DNA of 64,000 nt, taken from NCBI GenBank assembly GCA_020186115.1, contig WSYJ01000149.1:868001-932000 (forward strand), given 5' to 3'. This DNA comes from Histomonas meleagridis (Eukaryota > Parabasalia > Tritrichomonadida > Dientamoebidae). The translations under genes and the position numbers were made by a program. How positions within the stretch are numbered: position 1 is the first letter of the stretch; the number at the start of each line of letters is the position of its first letter. Below, piece by piece: positions 40,018-50,574 of this stretch. The notes under the pieces were generated by a model, which searched no databases, had not been told where the DNA came from, and saw only the letters and a list, made by a program, of their open reading frames with translations.

Positions 40018-41439
40018 ATGGAGAAATCTTTTGCAAAATCATCAAGACTTATCGATTCATTTTTCCTTGAATTTTTATCTAGTTCAAAATGCAATCTAGA
40101 TTTCCTCAAGCTTAAAGAATTTCTTCAAAATAATCAATCAATAGATAATTTTTTTGATAGTTTTCTTATTACAGAACCTTCAAAATCTAGATCTCCTAGA
40201 AAGATGTTGCCACAATCTCCTGTAGTTTCATCAAAGTCTAAGAGTCCAATTCCCAAATCATATGATAATTCAATTTCATTCAGTAAAACAATAACAAACA
40301 TAATTCCTCCTTTCTACAAACAAGAAATTACAAATAAAATTGATTTTAATTCCATATATTCTAAAAATCAAATTATTACTTTAGAAATGTTTACTCAAAT
40401 TCTTTCAGATTTAAGTCTTCCATCTTTTTTTGCCAAGCCAATGATGGAAGCGTTATGTCCTTCTATTCTAGAAACCCAAAATTATGAAATAGTTTATTCC
40501 TCTTTTCTACAATTTGCAATTCCAAAACTTGAAAACGCAAATCTTCATGAACAAATTTTTAAAATATTATTAAACAATAACGATCGTCCATATCTTATTC
40601 CTTCTGATTTTTCACCCTATATTTCATCGTTAATTAATTCGCATAAATCACTAAAATTTCTTGATCGTGATTCACACTTACATTCTGCATATGAAAATTG
40701 CATTATCTCGCGTATATTTTATTGTCTTGATCCAGAGGTTCGCGAAACGATCACATTTCAAAGGTTTACAAATTCCAATTTTTGTGAATGTCTATGTATC
40801 GTTGACACAACAGAAGATATATCCGATGTCTTAGATTTTTTTAGTTATGAACATTTTTATGTACTTTATACATTATTTATTGACATTGATATTCAAGATA
40901 ATGGATTTCTAACAATTGAACAACTTTCATCATATGATTATCATCGAATTTCATTACCACTTTGCCAAAGAATTATACAATTTTTACCTGGTTCGAAAGA
41001 CATGAATAAAATCACATTTAATGAATTCATATATTTTGTAATTGCTGTTGAAGATAAGACAACAGAAACAGCGTTAAGGCTATGGTTTCATACATGTGAC
41101 TTAGATGATGATGGAATTCTTTCTATTTATGAAATAAAGCAATTATATAAAATACAAAAAGAAAAAATGATCGAAAATGATATGGACCCGATAAGTTTTG
41201 ATTACATATATTCACAAATTATAGATTTGATCGGGTGTTGTGAGAATGGAATAACAATGAAAATGTTGAGGAATAGTGGAAAATGGGAAACATTTTTTAA
41301 TATACTTGTCGACTTTAAGCAGTTCACTGAATGGGAATTCTGTGATCCAATGTATGAAGATAATATGAGTGCGGGTTCTGATGGAATGAAAAGATGGGAC
41401 AAGTTCTGTGATGAAGAATATATTAAACTTTCATGTTAG
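40018..41439 (+). CDS. PP2A regulatory subunit B'' (PR72/PPP2R3 type)
   Basis: The frame opens at a TTG, and the first ATG (40018) gives 473 residues. From ~85, IIPPFYKQEI begins the conserved B'' core. RIFYCLDPEVRETITFQRF and FSYEHFYVLYTLFIDID are typical B'' motifs. Two EF-hand-like loops are present: DIDIQDNGFLTIEQL (~290) and CDLDDDGILSIYEI (~360), the second with all the acidic ligands. B'' subunits direct PP2A to substrates in a calcium-dependent way. The N-terminal ~80 residues are divergent and Ser-rich. Confidence 0.9.
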   Translation: MEKSFAKSSRLIDSFFLEFLSSSKCNLDFLKLKEFLQNNQSIDNFFDSFLITEPSKSRSPRKMLPQSPVVSSKSKSPIPKSYDNSISFSKTITNIIPPFYKQEITNKIDFNSIYSKNQIITLEMFTQILSDLSLPSFFAKPMMEALCPSILETQNYEIVYSSFLQFAIPKLENANLHEQIFKILLNNNDRPYLIPSDFSPYISSLINSHKSLKFLDRDSHLHSAYENCIISRIFYCLDPEVRETITFQRFTNSNFCECLCIVDTTEDISDVLDFFSYEHFYVLYTLFIDIDIQDNGFLTIEQLSSYDYHRISLPLCQRIIQFLPGSKDMNKITFNEFIYFVIAVEDKTTETALRLWFHTCDLDDDGILSIYEIKQLYKIQKEKMIENDMDPISFDYIYSQIIDLIGCCENGITMKMLRNSGKWETFFNILVDFKQFTEWEFCDPMYEDNMSAGSDGMKRWDKFCDEEYIKLSC

Positions 41440-42295
41440 TAAAAAAAGTATTGTTTTGATATAAAACTTTATCTATTATTTTTCTAATATTTATAATATA
41501 TTATGAAACACTACGTAAAACATTTCATATGGTTGTTTGATTTCTCAAAAAAATTAAAGAAATGATAGGATCAAATATTATCGAAATTTGTGATGGTGCA
41601 TGAAATGAATATTCTCATCTTCAGAACCAATTTCAATTGTTAATATTGTATTTGCAGGTGTTATCCATTCATATATAGATGCATATATAGGAAGTATAAC
41701 AATTGGCACATTGAATACATACAAAGGAATTCAGGAATGCATATCAATAACACCTTCACAAGCATCAACAGAATTAATTTTCATAATTTTGTACTTTTAT
41801 ACATACATCAAAAATTATTATTTTATACTTTAGACCAAATGAAAAATTATTTTCATGTTGTATCGAAATTCAGTAATGATTGTTTGACTCTGTGCTTCAA
41901 GTAATTGAAATGACGATATATGTTTCCAAAAGTGCCGAACTAACATATGAAAATAGATATGATGAAAATGAATATGAAGTTTGATAAATATCCAATTTCA
42001 TCATAAGAACAAAAGACACATTAATAATATTTGATTATCATATCATATAATAAAAAATGATTTTCTTTTTTTAATGAATATAGACAGACCGCAAAAGAAT
42101 GCCAGTCATAAACAAACCTCCTTTTTATTATTTTTAGATAGTGTACAATGATATGGTCAAATGGTATGAACAGCTACAACTCCATTAAGAAAGGAGGAAT
42201 AAATATTAATAATCAAAATTTTTTATTTTTTTATTTACTGTTTATTATAATATTTTAAAATTTATTAATATTTTTTGATAATTATTTCAAAAATT
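41440..42295. other. Intergenic region with possible coding relic
   Basis: On the minus strand, 41600-41790 can be read as a coding-like fragment containing VPIVILPIYASIYEW with one in-frame TGA upstream. I recognise no family, and it may be a decayed gene. The rest is AT-rich with no gene. Confidence 0.3.
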
Positions 42296-42760
42296 TGGTC
42301 TTACACTTGTTGAAGCAGCTCAAGAAGGATCTATTGACATAGTAAAACAACTTCTTGAACAAGGAAAAGATGTTAATACTAGAGGTATTAATTTTTATTG
42401 TTTATGATTTATTTTAATATTTTCAGATTTCAAAATTTTATTCGGAAATTAATTAAAACATTTAAAACAGCACTTATTTGTGCCACACTTTTTAGAAAAA
42501 TAGATATCGTTCAATTACTTCTAGAACAAGAAGGAATTGACATTAATTCAAAAGATATTCATTTATTTAACTTAATGTTTATTTTAATTATGTATTATTT
42601 CATAATAGTATTTGGAAATTATTTAAAATATAAGATACAACTTATTGTTGCATCTAAAAATAACTTTATAGATATCGTTCAATTACTTCTTCAACAAAAA
42701 GGAATTGATATTAATGTCAAAAATATTTATTTATTCTATTCAATGTTTGTGTTATTCATT
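42296..42760 (+). pseudogene. Decayed ankyrin units (plus strand)
   Basis: Three ankyrin units lie at about 42300-42390, 42450-42560 and 42640-42735 and include IVQLLLEQEGIDINSKD. Spacers of the kind seen at 13620-14433 separate them. No DUF3447 head and no continuous frame is present. Confidence 0.7.
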
Positions 42761-42967
42761 TAATATTTCACTCAAGCTTTGCGCTTTGCTCTTTAATCCT
42801 TACTGTTAAGGAAAAGCGATACTCGCAAATTCCTTAAAAGGAATCAATTGATCTTAGTTTGCTTACTGCACGTTGGAGCGCATTAAATTGATATCTCATA
42901 AAAACACATTTTATTATTTAAATAATAAGCAGAAGAAAAAATTATAAAAATTTATTTATAACAATAT

Positions 42968-43459
42968 TTATTCAGTTACAAGATCTTTCAGTGATGATAA
43001 CATTTCATGGATTGCGTTGTTGTTATTGTCTAGTTCTAATTGGAGAGTTTCATCTTGTTTTTCCAATTCTTCATTTTCATGTTGAAGATTTTCAAGAACT
43101 TTGCGAAGTTTTATAATTTCTTGTTCCTTAGACCGAAGAATTATATTTCGTTCGATTTCTTCGGGATCTCGTTCTTCAAAATCAAAAGCTGACATATCAA
43201 CTTCGAATTTGGTTGAATTTTCAATAAGTTCATCAAGTCTATTAAGCTTTTGGATTATATTCTTTTCATTTAGTATTTCTTCTAATTCGTCAAAACAATT
43301 TTTTTCGATATTTGGAATTAGTAATTTTGAAATGTTTGTAATTCGTTCTTTAGGAATAGATGAAATAAATTTACCCAATTCTTCTGGTGAAAGAGGTTTG
43401 AGAGTTTCCTTAAGAAATTTCTGATATACTGAATAAAGCCTTTCTGCACGTGAGTGCAT
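42968..43459 (-). CDS. Coiled-coil protein, candidate Nnf1/PMF1 kinetochore subunit
   Basis: The 163-residue protein starts at the ATG at 43459. Residues ~2-60 form a helical region starting SRAERLYSVYQKFLKETL. Residues ~55-80 are an acidic helix (ELEEILNEKN then LNRLDELIE). Residues ~105-160 are a coiled coil. The order and motifs (short helical start with an SR..L...FL pattern, an EI-EE.N helix, an LN-LD pair, then a C-terminal coiled coil) resemble Nnf1/PMF1, a MIS12-complex subunit that links kinetochores to CENP-C. Similarity is weak. Confidence 0.5.
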   Translation of the reverse strand: MHSRAERLYSVYQKFLKETLKPLSPEELGKFISSIPKERITNISKLLIPNIEKNCFDELEEILNEKNIIQKLNRLDELIENSTKFEVDMSAFDFEERDPEEIERNIILRSKEQEIIKLRKVLENLQHENEELEKQDETLQLELDNNNNAIHEMLSSLKDLVTE

Positions 43460-43763
43460 TTTTGATTACGTTTATTTTTAAAAAAGTGACAAATATATGC
43501 ATATATTGTATATTTTGGCTTAAACAAATTGTTTTTTACTTAATTCAAGATAAGATAGAATTATCTGCTGAAGCAACAATTAAATATTTTGAAACTAATT
43601 ATAAATATTCTTTTAACATACTTCTTGCGAAATTTCGTTTTGTAATTTGAAATTTGTGATTTTTTAGTAAGAAAACGGAAAAATTTACCTCGTTCTTTTA
43701 TCGATTCTAAGTATTATGCAAAAAGGAATTGATGTTAATGATAAAGATATTTGTTTGTTTTAA
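43460..43763. other. Intergenic region ending in an ankyrin fragment
   Basis: The last ~40 bases (near 43720-43760) carry a single plus-strand ankyrin fragment (KGIDVNDKDI) directly next to the mariner-like element. The rest holds nothing I recognise. Confidence 0.4.
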
Positions 43764-45006
43764 TATAGGGGGTGCAAACAGTTTTGACCCCACCCATTTG
43801 TTTGAATAAAAAAGATATTTGTTACAAATATACTTTTATTTAAAGAAGTGGTCTTCGTGATTCTTAGTCACCTACTAAAGTCTTTTTATCTATGATAGGA
43901 ACATAGTTAAAGCTTTCTAAAAGTGGCAATTTGAAATATACATATAATTTCATTTCCATACTCTCGAAATTTTCCTTAACTATTACAAAGAATTAAATAT
44001 CGTACTATCTTAAATCTAATTACTGATACAGATAAGAACTTCTTTTAAGGCTTTTCTCTTAAGATTTTTAAACAATACTTTTTTTAATGTGAACGATATG
44101 CACCTTTATCTTTTTCATATGAATCCAATTTTTGTTACTAATTAGTATTTTCAAAAAAATTATAACATAATTTGATTTATGGATTAAATTTGAATTTAAG
44201 ATATAATCCATATATCCATATCATTTTGTATAATCGATAAAATAATTGAACATAATTTTTTACATTGAATATTCTTATATATCATCATTGACACTTTATT
44301 ACGTGATTTTCTATATATTTTTCTAATAAAATATTTAGAAAATTTCTATTACTAATCATTAATTAAATTTGTATTAAATAAATTTTTTATAACTTTAATA
44401 AAATCATAGAAAATTATTTCGGAATTTTCGAACCTTTTCCATCTATTGTTCACAGATAGCATATGGGGATCTTTTTTCGACAATATTTTTTTAATACAAG
44501 CAATTAAGCCAAATTTTATTTACTTATGTTACATAATACTTCTATTTCTGATTCAATTGATTTTATGGATAAAAATAATTGCTCATCAAGTATTGCATGA
44601 TTTTTTAATTTTCTTAACTCTAGGCATTTTGCTTCCACCTAAAATCATTGTAAATTAGGTTACCTAAAAAATTTCTATAATATAATTTAGAACCTGTAAA
44701 ATAGAGACTAAATTCAAAAAAAGCAGTATTTTTTTCTTTATATTAATTGATACCCTATTCTTTGTAGAAAATTTTATTTGATGACATTTTTGAGTTCCTG
44801 CTTTTTATTGGGTTTGAAAATCATAAAAGTGACAATCATGAGTAGAAAAAATTCAATCATCTAAATTTCAACAAGTAAACTAAATTTTTAAAAAATATTA
44901 AAATAGACATCAAGTTCATTTATTATAGTTTTTATTTATATATAATTTATTTTTCTTGGTCAAGAGGATGTTGAGAAAAGGGGGTCAGGACTTTTTGTAC
45001 CCTATA
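43764..45006. mobile_element. Mariner-like element with terminal inverted repeats
   Basis: The left end reads TATAGGGGGTGCAAACAG and is followed by TTTTGACCCC. The right end, on the minus strand from 45006, reads TATAGGGTACAAAAAGTCC and is followed by TGACCCCC. They form ~28-base imperfect inverted repeats beginning with GGG and containing the TGACCCC core typical of Tc1/mariner ends, with TA at each border as the target duplication. The 1.24-kb interior is AT-rich and has no transposase frame, so this is a non-autonomous or eroded copy. Small frames inside it (for example 44446-44658) are unrelated to transposases. Confidence 0.75.
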
Positions 45007-45332
45007 CAATTTCCAAATAATATTATTTGGTCCAATTCTTTCTCCTCTTCCACATCCCCAAGATTTCAATATCAATAAGTTTCAGATTTCAGAAAAAGAT
45101 TTATAATAAGGTTATCCATCCACAAGAAAAAAATATCATTTTTAAAAGAATTTGATTTTTTTTAACCATCTTTATGTATAAACCATACTCAAAATAATAA
45201 ATTTTAACCAAAAATATTTATATATTTAAATATACATTTTTTATTAGCTTAAATATAGTCTCTAGAATGTATTCTGCTTCAATTGAAAGAATTTAAACGG
45301 TTTCATATGATTGTAAATTAAAAAGTGACAAA
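45007..45332. other. Upstream region of the Arf-like gene
   Basis: AT-rich sequence ending with the MYB-type motif and Inr of the Arf-like gene. A palindrome CCAAATAATATTATTTGG lies at 45013-45030. Confidence 0.4.
45295..45308 (+). promoter_or_regulatory. MYB-type motif and Inr of the Arf-like gene
   Basis: AAACGGTTTCATAT combines the AACGG core (45296-45300) with TCATA (A+1 at 45305), 28 bases before the ATG. Confidence 0.4.
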
Positions 45333-45875
45333 ATGGGAATCGTTTCTTCGATTCTTTCTTGGTTCTCAAGCAAAAAAGAGGTAAAAGTATTGATTCTTGG
45401 GCTTGACTCAGCAGGGAAAACAACAATATTATACAGGCTTTCTCTCGGACAATATGTGCAACAAGTAGCACCAACAGTTGCATTCAATCTTGAAAAAGTT
45501 GAAGTAGGAAATCTTACTTTACGTATTTGGGATATCGGTGGCCAGCAACAACTTCGTCCATATTGGCGCCTTTATTTCAAAGATATTAATGGAATTGTTT
45601 TCGTTGTTGATTCTGCAGACAAAGAAAGAATTAACATTTGTAACAGTGAGCTTCATGCTCTGTTAAAAGAAGAAGAACTTAAAGGCATTCCATTGATAGT
45701 TTTAGCAAATAAACAAGATCTTGAAGATGCTATGAAACCAGAAGAAGTAAGCCAAAAATTAGACTTATCATCAATCAAAGACAGAGATTGGACTATAATG
45801 CCAACAAGTGCCTTGAATGGAGATGGCGTTTCTACTGCATTTGAATGGCTATCAGAAAATATGGAAGGAAAATAA
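45333..45875 (+). CDS. Arf/Arl-family small GTPase
   Basis: The 180-residue protein starts [10 protein letters not shown]: Gly2 and an amphipathic helix that fits N-myristoylation. G1 is GLDSAGKTT (usually GLDGAGKTT). The switch region is PTVAFNLE (usually PTIGFNVE). G3 is WDIGGQ, G4 is NKQD and G5 is TSAL. It belongs with Arf/Arl1-type regulators of Golgi and vesicle traffic. The Gly-to-Ser change in G1 and Gly-to-Ala in the switch-I strand are unusual and may change nucleotide handling. Which Arl it is cannot be settled from the sequence alone. Confidence 0.92.
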   Translation: MGIVSSILSWFSSKKEVKVLILGLDSAGKTTILYRLSLGQYVQQVAPTVAFNLEKVEVGNLTLRIWDIGGQQQLRPYWRLYFKDINGIVFVVDSADKERINICNSELHALLKEEELKGIPLIVLANKQDLEDAMKPEEVSQKLDLSSIKDRDWTIMPTSALNGDGVSTAFEWLSENMEGK

Positions 45876-46149
45876 TTTATTAAAATAAAAACTTTCAACT
45901 TTTTATAGTGTAATTATGCACGAACGAAAACATATTGACATTTTTTGTACTCATAATCAATTATTTATAAACATTTTTATAAACATTATTTGATATTTAC
46001 TGTTCTTTTTTAGCCAATAAAATGGGGTTGCGATTATAAATAATCTTTTTTATTGTTGTTATTATTTGCTATTTTTCATTGTTTCATGGTTTTCACAACT
46101 TTACTACAAAAGTCAAAAAATTTGAAATATTTTAATTAAAATACATATT

Positions 46150-47562
46150 TTAATAATTATTCTTAATAAGTTCAGTGGCTATCTGGGAAAAATCATCACT
46201 ACTATTTTCAACAAACTGTAAAAATTCCAAAATTTTTTCAATTATTTGAGAATTTTCTTCATCAGTTTTTTGCATAAGTATTTTCCCAGCGCTTTTTACA
46301 GCTATTTCTTCTATCTCAAGAAAACCTGTCTCAGCCACTTCATACGCCATTATGATGACATTTAATTTATAATCGAACTCAAAATATTTAAGTCCACAAA
46401 TATTCACTAAAGCAAGAACAAAATACGCAGCGCTTTCCTTAGCCGAATATTGCGTATCATTTAACAACGCGTTACAAAAACAAATTGCGTTATTATAATC
46501 AAAATTATCCCACTCAATTAAATCCCTCATTTTTAAAGCTAAAAGTTTCATTGCGACTGAAGTTATATCTTTATCTTTACATTCTACCATTAATATATGA
46601 TGATACTTTTGGGCTAAATCAAAAACAATTTGCTCATTTACAAAATTCGAAATTTCTTGATTACATTTAATAAACTCAGAAAACAATTGTAAAACAGAAT
46701 AAATAATTTTCGGATGTTGATCAACATGAATTAATTCACTTAAAGTTTCAATAATTCCATTTTCAAAATATTTAAATCGTAAATCATTTCGATTGTCCCA
46801 AATTTTTTGCAAGTTTTTACATATGATATATATAATATGTAAAGTAGGTTCTTCTTCTCGAATTGTCGTTATATAAAATTGTAATACTATATCGATAACA
46901 TTCGGATGTATTGTTTTCCATTTGCAAATGTTACCAAAAAAATTAAACGTTCCTTTTTCAATATTTTCATTTTCTTCATTACGGATTTCTTTACAAATCT
47001 GAAGCTTGGAGCAATAAATATCAAAAAACGATTGATGGCCATTGATTGGTTGAAGAAATAGCTGACAAACGCCTTCATGAAGTGATGCAAGTTGACTTAG
47101 AACTCGTACAATGAAGTAAGGAAGATTATATCTGACTTTGTCAGACATAAACTGGGTGTATTCTAAAAAGGGATAAAATGTTTGTAATGATTCAGACCGA
47201 AGAAAAAAATTAATTGTTTCAGGATATATTGATAAAAGTAAATATATAATTTGAAGTGACCTGATTTGGCACTCAAGGCTGCTTCTTAGATTATTCGCAA
47301 TGGAAAGAAGTAATTGAAATAAGGAAGTTTGATAAACAATTTCAAGTTTTGGCGGCGTACGTTCTCTTAAATATTCATGAAACATAAAAAGGTTGTTTTC
47401 TAATGTGCTTGAATCAATTTCTTCTTGATTATTGAGATTTCGAATTTGACCAATTAATGGAACCCAACTAACAGTCGACTTTCCTTCTTTTGTTAATAGT
47501 TCTTCTTGTGTTTTAAATCGTTTTTTTCGTGGAGTTTTCTTATATAATGACAATAAATTCAT
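46150..47562 (-). CDS. Importin-alpha-like armadillo-repeat protein
   Basis: The frame opens at a TTG at 47580, and the first ATG (47562) gives 470 residues. A basic N-terminal segment (KKTPRKKRFKTQEE) may act like an importin-beta-binding region. Residues ~40-465 are helical repeats of the ARM type. The typical Trp/Asn ladder of importin alpha is weak, so it may be a divergent importin alpha or another ARM protein. It is divergent from Ste24 across ~80 bases that carry two GACCGTTAA motifs. Confidence 0.6.
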   Translation of the reverse strand: MNLLSLYKKTPRKKRFKTQEELLTKEGKSTVSWVPLIGQIRNLNNQEEIDSSTLENNLFMFHEYLRERTPPKLEIVYQTSLFQLLLSIANNLRSSLECQIRSLQIIYLLLSIYPETINFFLRSESLQTFYPFLEYTQFMSDKVRYNLPYFIVRVLSQLASLHEGVCQLFLQPINGHQSFFDIYCSKLQICKEIRNEENENIEKGTFNFFGNICKWKTIHPNVIDIVLQFYITTIREEEPTLHIIYIICKNLQKIWDNRNDLRFKYFENGIIETLSELIHVDQHPKIIYSVLQLFSEFIKCNQEISNFVNEQIVFDLAQKYHHILMVECKDKDITSVAMKLLALKMRDLIEWDNFDYNNAICFCNALLNDTQYSAKESAAYFVLALVNICGLKYFEFDYKLNVIIMAYEVAETGFLEIEEIAVKSAGKILMQKTDEENSQIIEKILEFLQFVENSSDDFSQIATELIKNNY

Positions 47563-47581
47563 TTTGTAATGCGACGCCAAA

Positions 47582-47607
47582 GACCGTTAATATAACCGAC
47601 CGTTAAA
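47582..47607. promoter_or_regulatory. Two MYB-type motifs between divergent genes
   Basis: GACCGTTAA at 47582-47590 and GACCGTTAA at 47598-47606 lie between the importin-alpha-like gene and Ste24. They are two copies of the same element, read TTAACGGTC on the minus strand. Confidence 0.45.
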
Positions 47608-47642
47608 TACTGGAAAAGTTTTACACAAATTGTTCAAGTAAA

Positions 47643-48878
47643 ATGTGGATTGAACTATCAATTCTGATTATCATTCTAGAATTTTTACTTAGTCAATATC
47701 TTATGCGTAGGCAAAGGAAAACAATTAAAAATGCAAAATCTCCACCTGAAATTTATAAAGATCAATTTACTGATGAAGAATTTCAAACTGCTAAAAATTA
47801 TGCACTCGACAAGATAAACTTTTCTATTTTAATGGATGTTGTTGATACCATTGAAAGCATCATTGAAGTTTTTATTCTTTCTAAATTATGGAAATTAACC
47901 GCTATTTTTGAAAGTGAGATTATTCATTCACTCATCTTTTTAGCGCTTTCCTCTGTATTAAGTACCATACTTTCAATTCCTTCTAGTTATTATTCCAATT
48001 TTGTTATTGAACAAAAATATGGCTTTAACAATCTCACAATCAAACTTTGGCTTACTGACAAGGTTAAGAGTCTTATCATCAACCTTATTATCAGCTCTAT
48101 TCTTATTCCAATAATAATTTTCATCTACAACAAGGCCGGTGCCAAATTTGTTCTTGTTGCCCAAATCATCATTGTCATACTTTCGCTTGTTCTTAATGTC
48201 ATTGCGCCCATTCTTATCATTCCTCTTTTCACAGTTCTTACACCAATCGTTGAAGGCCCAATTTATGACTCCATTTCGAAACTTTGTCAAGAATCCGAAT
48301 TTAACATTGGCAAAATATATGAAGCCGATGACTCAAAGCGTTCATCACATACCAACGCAATGGTATTTGGACTTTTTACTAAGAAGATTGCATTAGCTGA
48401 TACACTTGTTAAAAACTCAACGCCCGAAAAGATCGCTGCTGTTGTTGGACATGAGATTGGCCACTCGAAACATCATCACATATTGAAACAATTTTTGATA
48501 TCTCAAGTAAGTACATCTTTGATGTTAACAACACTTTACTTCGTAATGAGCTTGGATAAGCCTTTTGTGGAATTCGGCTTTAGTGATAAGCCTTTAATTG
48601 CTGGTATAATAATCACGACGTTAATCGCAACGCCATTCAGCGATTTGTTGGATTTGCCTTTGAACATGCTATCAAGATATATGGAAAGGCAGGCAGACGA
48701 ATTTGCTGCTTTGAAAGGTTTGCCTTTGGATGAGGCTTTGATAGATTTGGTGAAGGATAATAAGTCACCAATTGAACCTGACCCTTTATACGCCGCTTTC
48801 GTAAGTAGTCACCCAACTACTGTGGAAAGAGTGAAATTCGTAAGAGAAATACAAAAGAAATTAAAGAAAAAAGATTAG
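47643..48878 (+). CDS. CAAX prenyl protease 1 (Ste24)
   Basis: The 411-residue membrane zinc metalloprotease has the HEXXH motif VVGHEIGHSKHHH at ~266-278 and a third-ligand region, RQADEFAALKG, at ~350. FNNLTIKLWLTDKVK matches the Ste24 motif before the central membrane segments. Multiple transmembrane helices flank them. The C-terminus ends KKKD, which fits a KKXX ER-retrieval signal, as expected for an ER enzyme. It removes the C-terminal tripeptide of farnesylated proteins. The gene starts at the ATG at 47643. Confidence 0.95.
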   Translation: MWIELSILIIILEFLLSQYLMRRQRKTIKNAKSPPEIYKDQFTDEEFQTAKNYALDKINFSILMDVVDTIESIIEVFILSKLWKLTAIFESEIIHSLIFLALSSVLSTILSIPSSYYSNFVIEQKYGFNNLTIKLWLTDKVKSLIINLIISSILIPIIIFIYNKAGAKFVLVAQIIIVILSLVLNVIAPILIIPLFTVLTPIVEGPIYDSISKLCQESEFNIGKIYEADDSKRSSHTNAMVFGLFTKKIALADTLVKNSTPEKIAAVVGHEIGHSKHHHILKQFLISQVSTSLMLTTLYFVMSLDKPFVEFGFSDKPLIAGIIITTLIATPFSDLLDLPLNMLSRYMERQADEFAALKGLPLDEALIDLVKDNKSPIEPDPLYAAFVSSHPTTVERVKFVREIQKKLKKKD

Positions 48879-48944
48879 ATGTAAAATAAAAGTGGCGTTT
48901 AAGCTGACATTACGATCATTTTTTACTCAAAAAAAAACATTTGA

Positions 48945-50141
48945 ATGAAGTGTACGTTTGTAACAAGGCGCCCCAAAATGTTTCTTCTCTTATTCCAATG
49001 CGTAATTTCGACATCAATTCAATTAAACAAAGAAACAATAGACGATGTTTTCAACAAATCTCTTCCAATTTTCGTAGAAATATGGGATCCATGGTGCCAA
49101 CATTGCAAACATTTCAAGCCTTCATGGGAAGCTTTAAGTAATGATCCTGAGTTATCAGACAAAGTTATTTTTGCAGATGTTAATTGCGTTAGTCAAAAAT
49201 CTATCGCAAAACAATTTCCTGGTTCTGGCACGCCTAGATTTTTTTGGGTTGACTCAAGGACAAAAAGCAAACGTCAATATGTTGGACCCAACATTGATTT
49301 GTTAATGCGTGATTTCATATTAAAACAGCTTCATCCGACAATTTACCAAATTGATCAAAATAGTATTCCAAATCTTAGCACATACGCAAGTGTCCAACCA
49401 ATTTTTTTCTTTAACATCTCAAAGGTTGATGATACATCAATTCATCTTTGCGAAGAACTTGTTTCTGAGCATTCCAATCTCGATGTTAATTTTACTGTTT
49501 ATTATGATGATACAATTCATCACCCTACTGTAACATGGATTGCGCGTGATGGGGTAACCAATTCTTTCAATTTAGAATGGAATTATGAAAATCTTCATAA
49601 TTTCATAATGATTCATTCGCTTCATTTTTTGACTCTTTACACACAACTTGTTAATTACTATATTGATGTATTCAATCTTACTACATTTGTTTTCTTATTT
49701 CCAACGAATAATGAAAATCACATCAAGCTCATTAACTCTGCAAAGGCTGTTGAATCATTTGGGTTAACAACTCGAACTGATTGTCAGCGCTATAATTATA
49801 TTTGCAGATATACGAGCAGATGGCCTAAAAATAATGGCAATATCATTCTTATCAATAAAAACATGAAAAAGTTTTGGACATATGATAAGGAAATAGAACC
49901 GAAACAAGTTTTTCAATGGGCAAAAGCTGTTTTGGATGGGGAAATCAAAGCAAAAGGGCCTTATAATATGATACCAAGACAATTATGGGATTTCTTATAT
50001 GAAATAAGAGGAGTTGGTGGATTTAGATATTATATTTTATTGGTTCCGATTGGAATGTCTTCGCTTATTGTTTTGATGTTTTTGTTTTCATTATTGTCTC
50101 AAATTAAATTCAAAAGAAGAAATCATAACCATATCGAATAG
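48945..50141 (+). CDS. Membrane-anchored thioredoxin-domain (PDI/TMX-like) protein
   Basis: The 398-residue protein has a signal peptide (MFLLLFQCVISTS) after the first ATG at 48945. A second ATG at 48978 begins directly at that signal peptide and may be the true start. A thioredoxin fold spans ~28-130 with active site DPWCQHCKHF (CxxC with Gln-His). Further alpha/beta thioredoxin-like segments without CxxC follow to ~340. A single transmembrane segment near 362-384 and a short basic tail end it. It probably forms or breaks disulfides in the ER. Confidence 0.85.
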   Translation: MKCTFVTRRPKMFLLLFQCVISTSIQLNKETIDDVFNKSLPIFVEIWDPWCQHCKHFKPSWEALSNDPELSDKVIFADVNCVSQKSIAKQFPGSGTPRFFWVDSRTKSKRQYVGPNIDLLMRDFILKQLHPTIYQIDQNSIPNLSTYASVQPIFFFNISKVDDTSIHLCEELVSEHSNLDVNFTVYYDDTIHHPTVTWIARDGVTNSFNLEWNYENLHNFIMIHSLHFLTLYTQLVNYYIDVFNLTTFVFLFPTNNENHIKLINSAKAVESFGLTTRTDCQRYNYICRYTSRWPKNNGNIILINKNMKKFWTYDKEIEPKQVFQWAKAVLDGEIKAKGPYNMIPRQLWDFLYEIRGVGGFRYYILLVPIGMSSLIVLMFLFSLLSQIKFKRRNHNHIE

Positions 50142-50574
50142 ACAATCATTAGATGCGATTATGGCATTGTTGGATTTGTGGAAATAATAAAAATAATATA
50201 ATTTTTAAAACTTTTATGTAAAAGAAACATGTTTAAAAGATACTGAATTTATGTTAATGGAAATGATCAATAATAATATTGTTATAGAAAAAATGAGTTG
50301 ATATTAAAAATTAAAAAAATTTAGAAGATTTTTTGCCAAACACCATTTATTTGAAGAAATTTAAAAAAAGAATTAACATTTTTTCAAATTCTTTGATAAT
50401 AAACGAATGTAAACGAAAAACATTTTAATATTAATAGATTATATTATATTTTTACTTTGAGAGTATTAAAATTCCTTTGACTTGGAGAAATTTCTCAGTA
50501 AAAAACACACTGAAGCTTTCCTCAGTCAAAATTTTCACATAGCAGTGAAATCAATCTTCAGCCATTGAGGCTGA
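50142..50574. other. Upstream region of Rpb6
   Basis: AT-rich DNA without a gene. A TCACAT Inr-like motif at 50535-50540 lies ~38 bases before the Rpb6 ATG. Confidence 0.4.

Noticed and set aside
44446-44658. Hydrophobic 70-codon frame inside the mariner-like element
   Set aside because: No transposase motif and random AT-rich composition.
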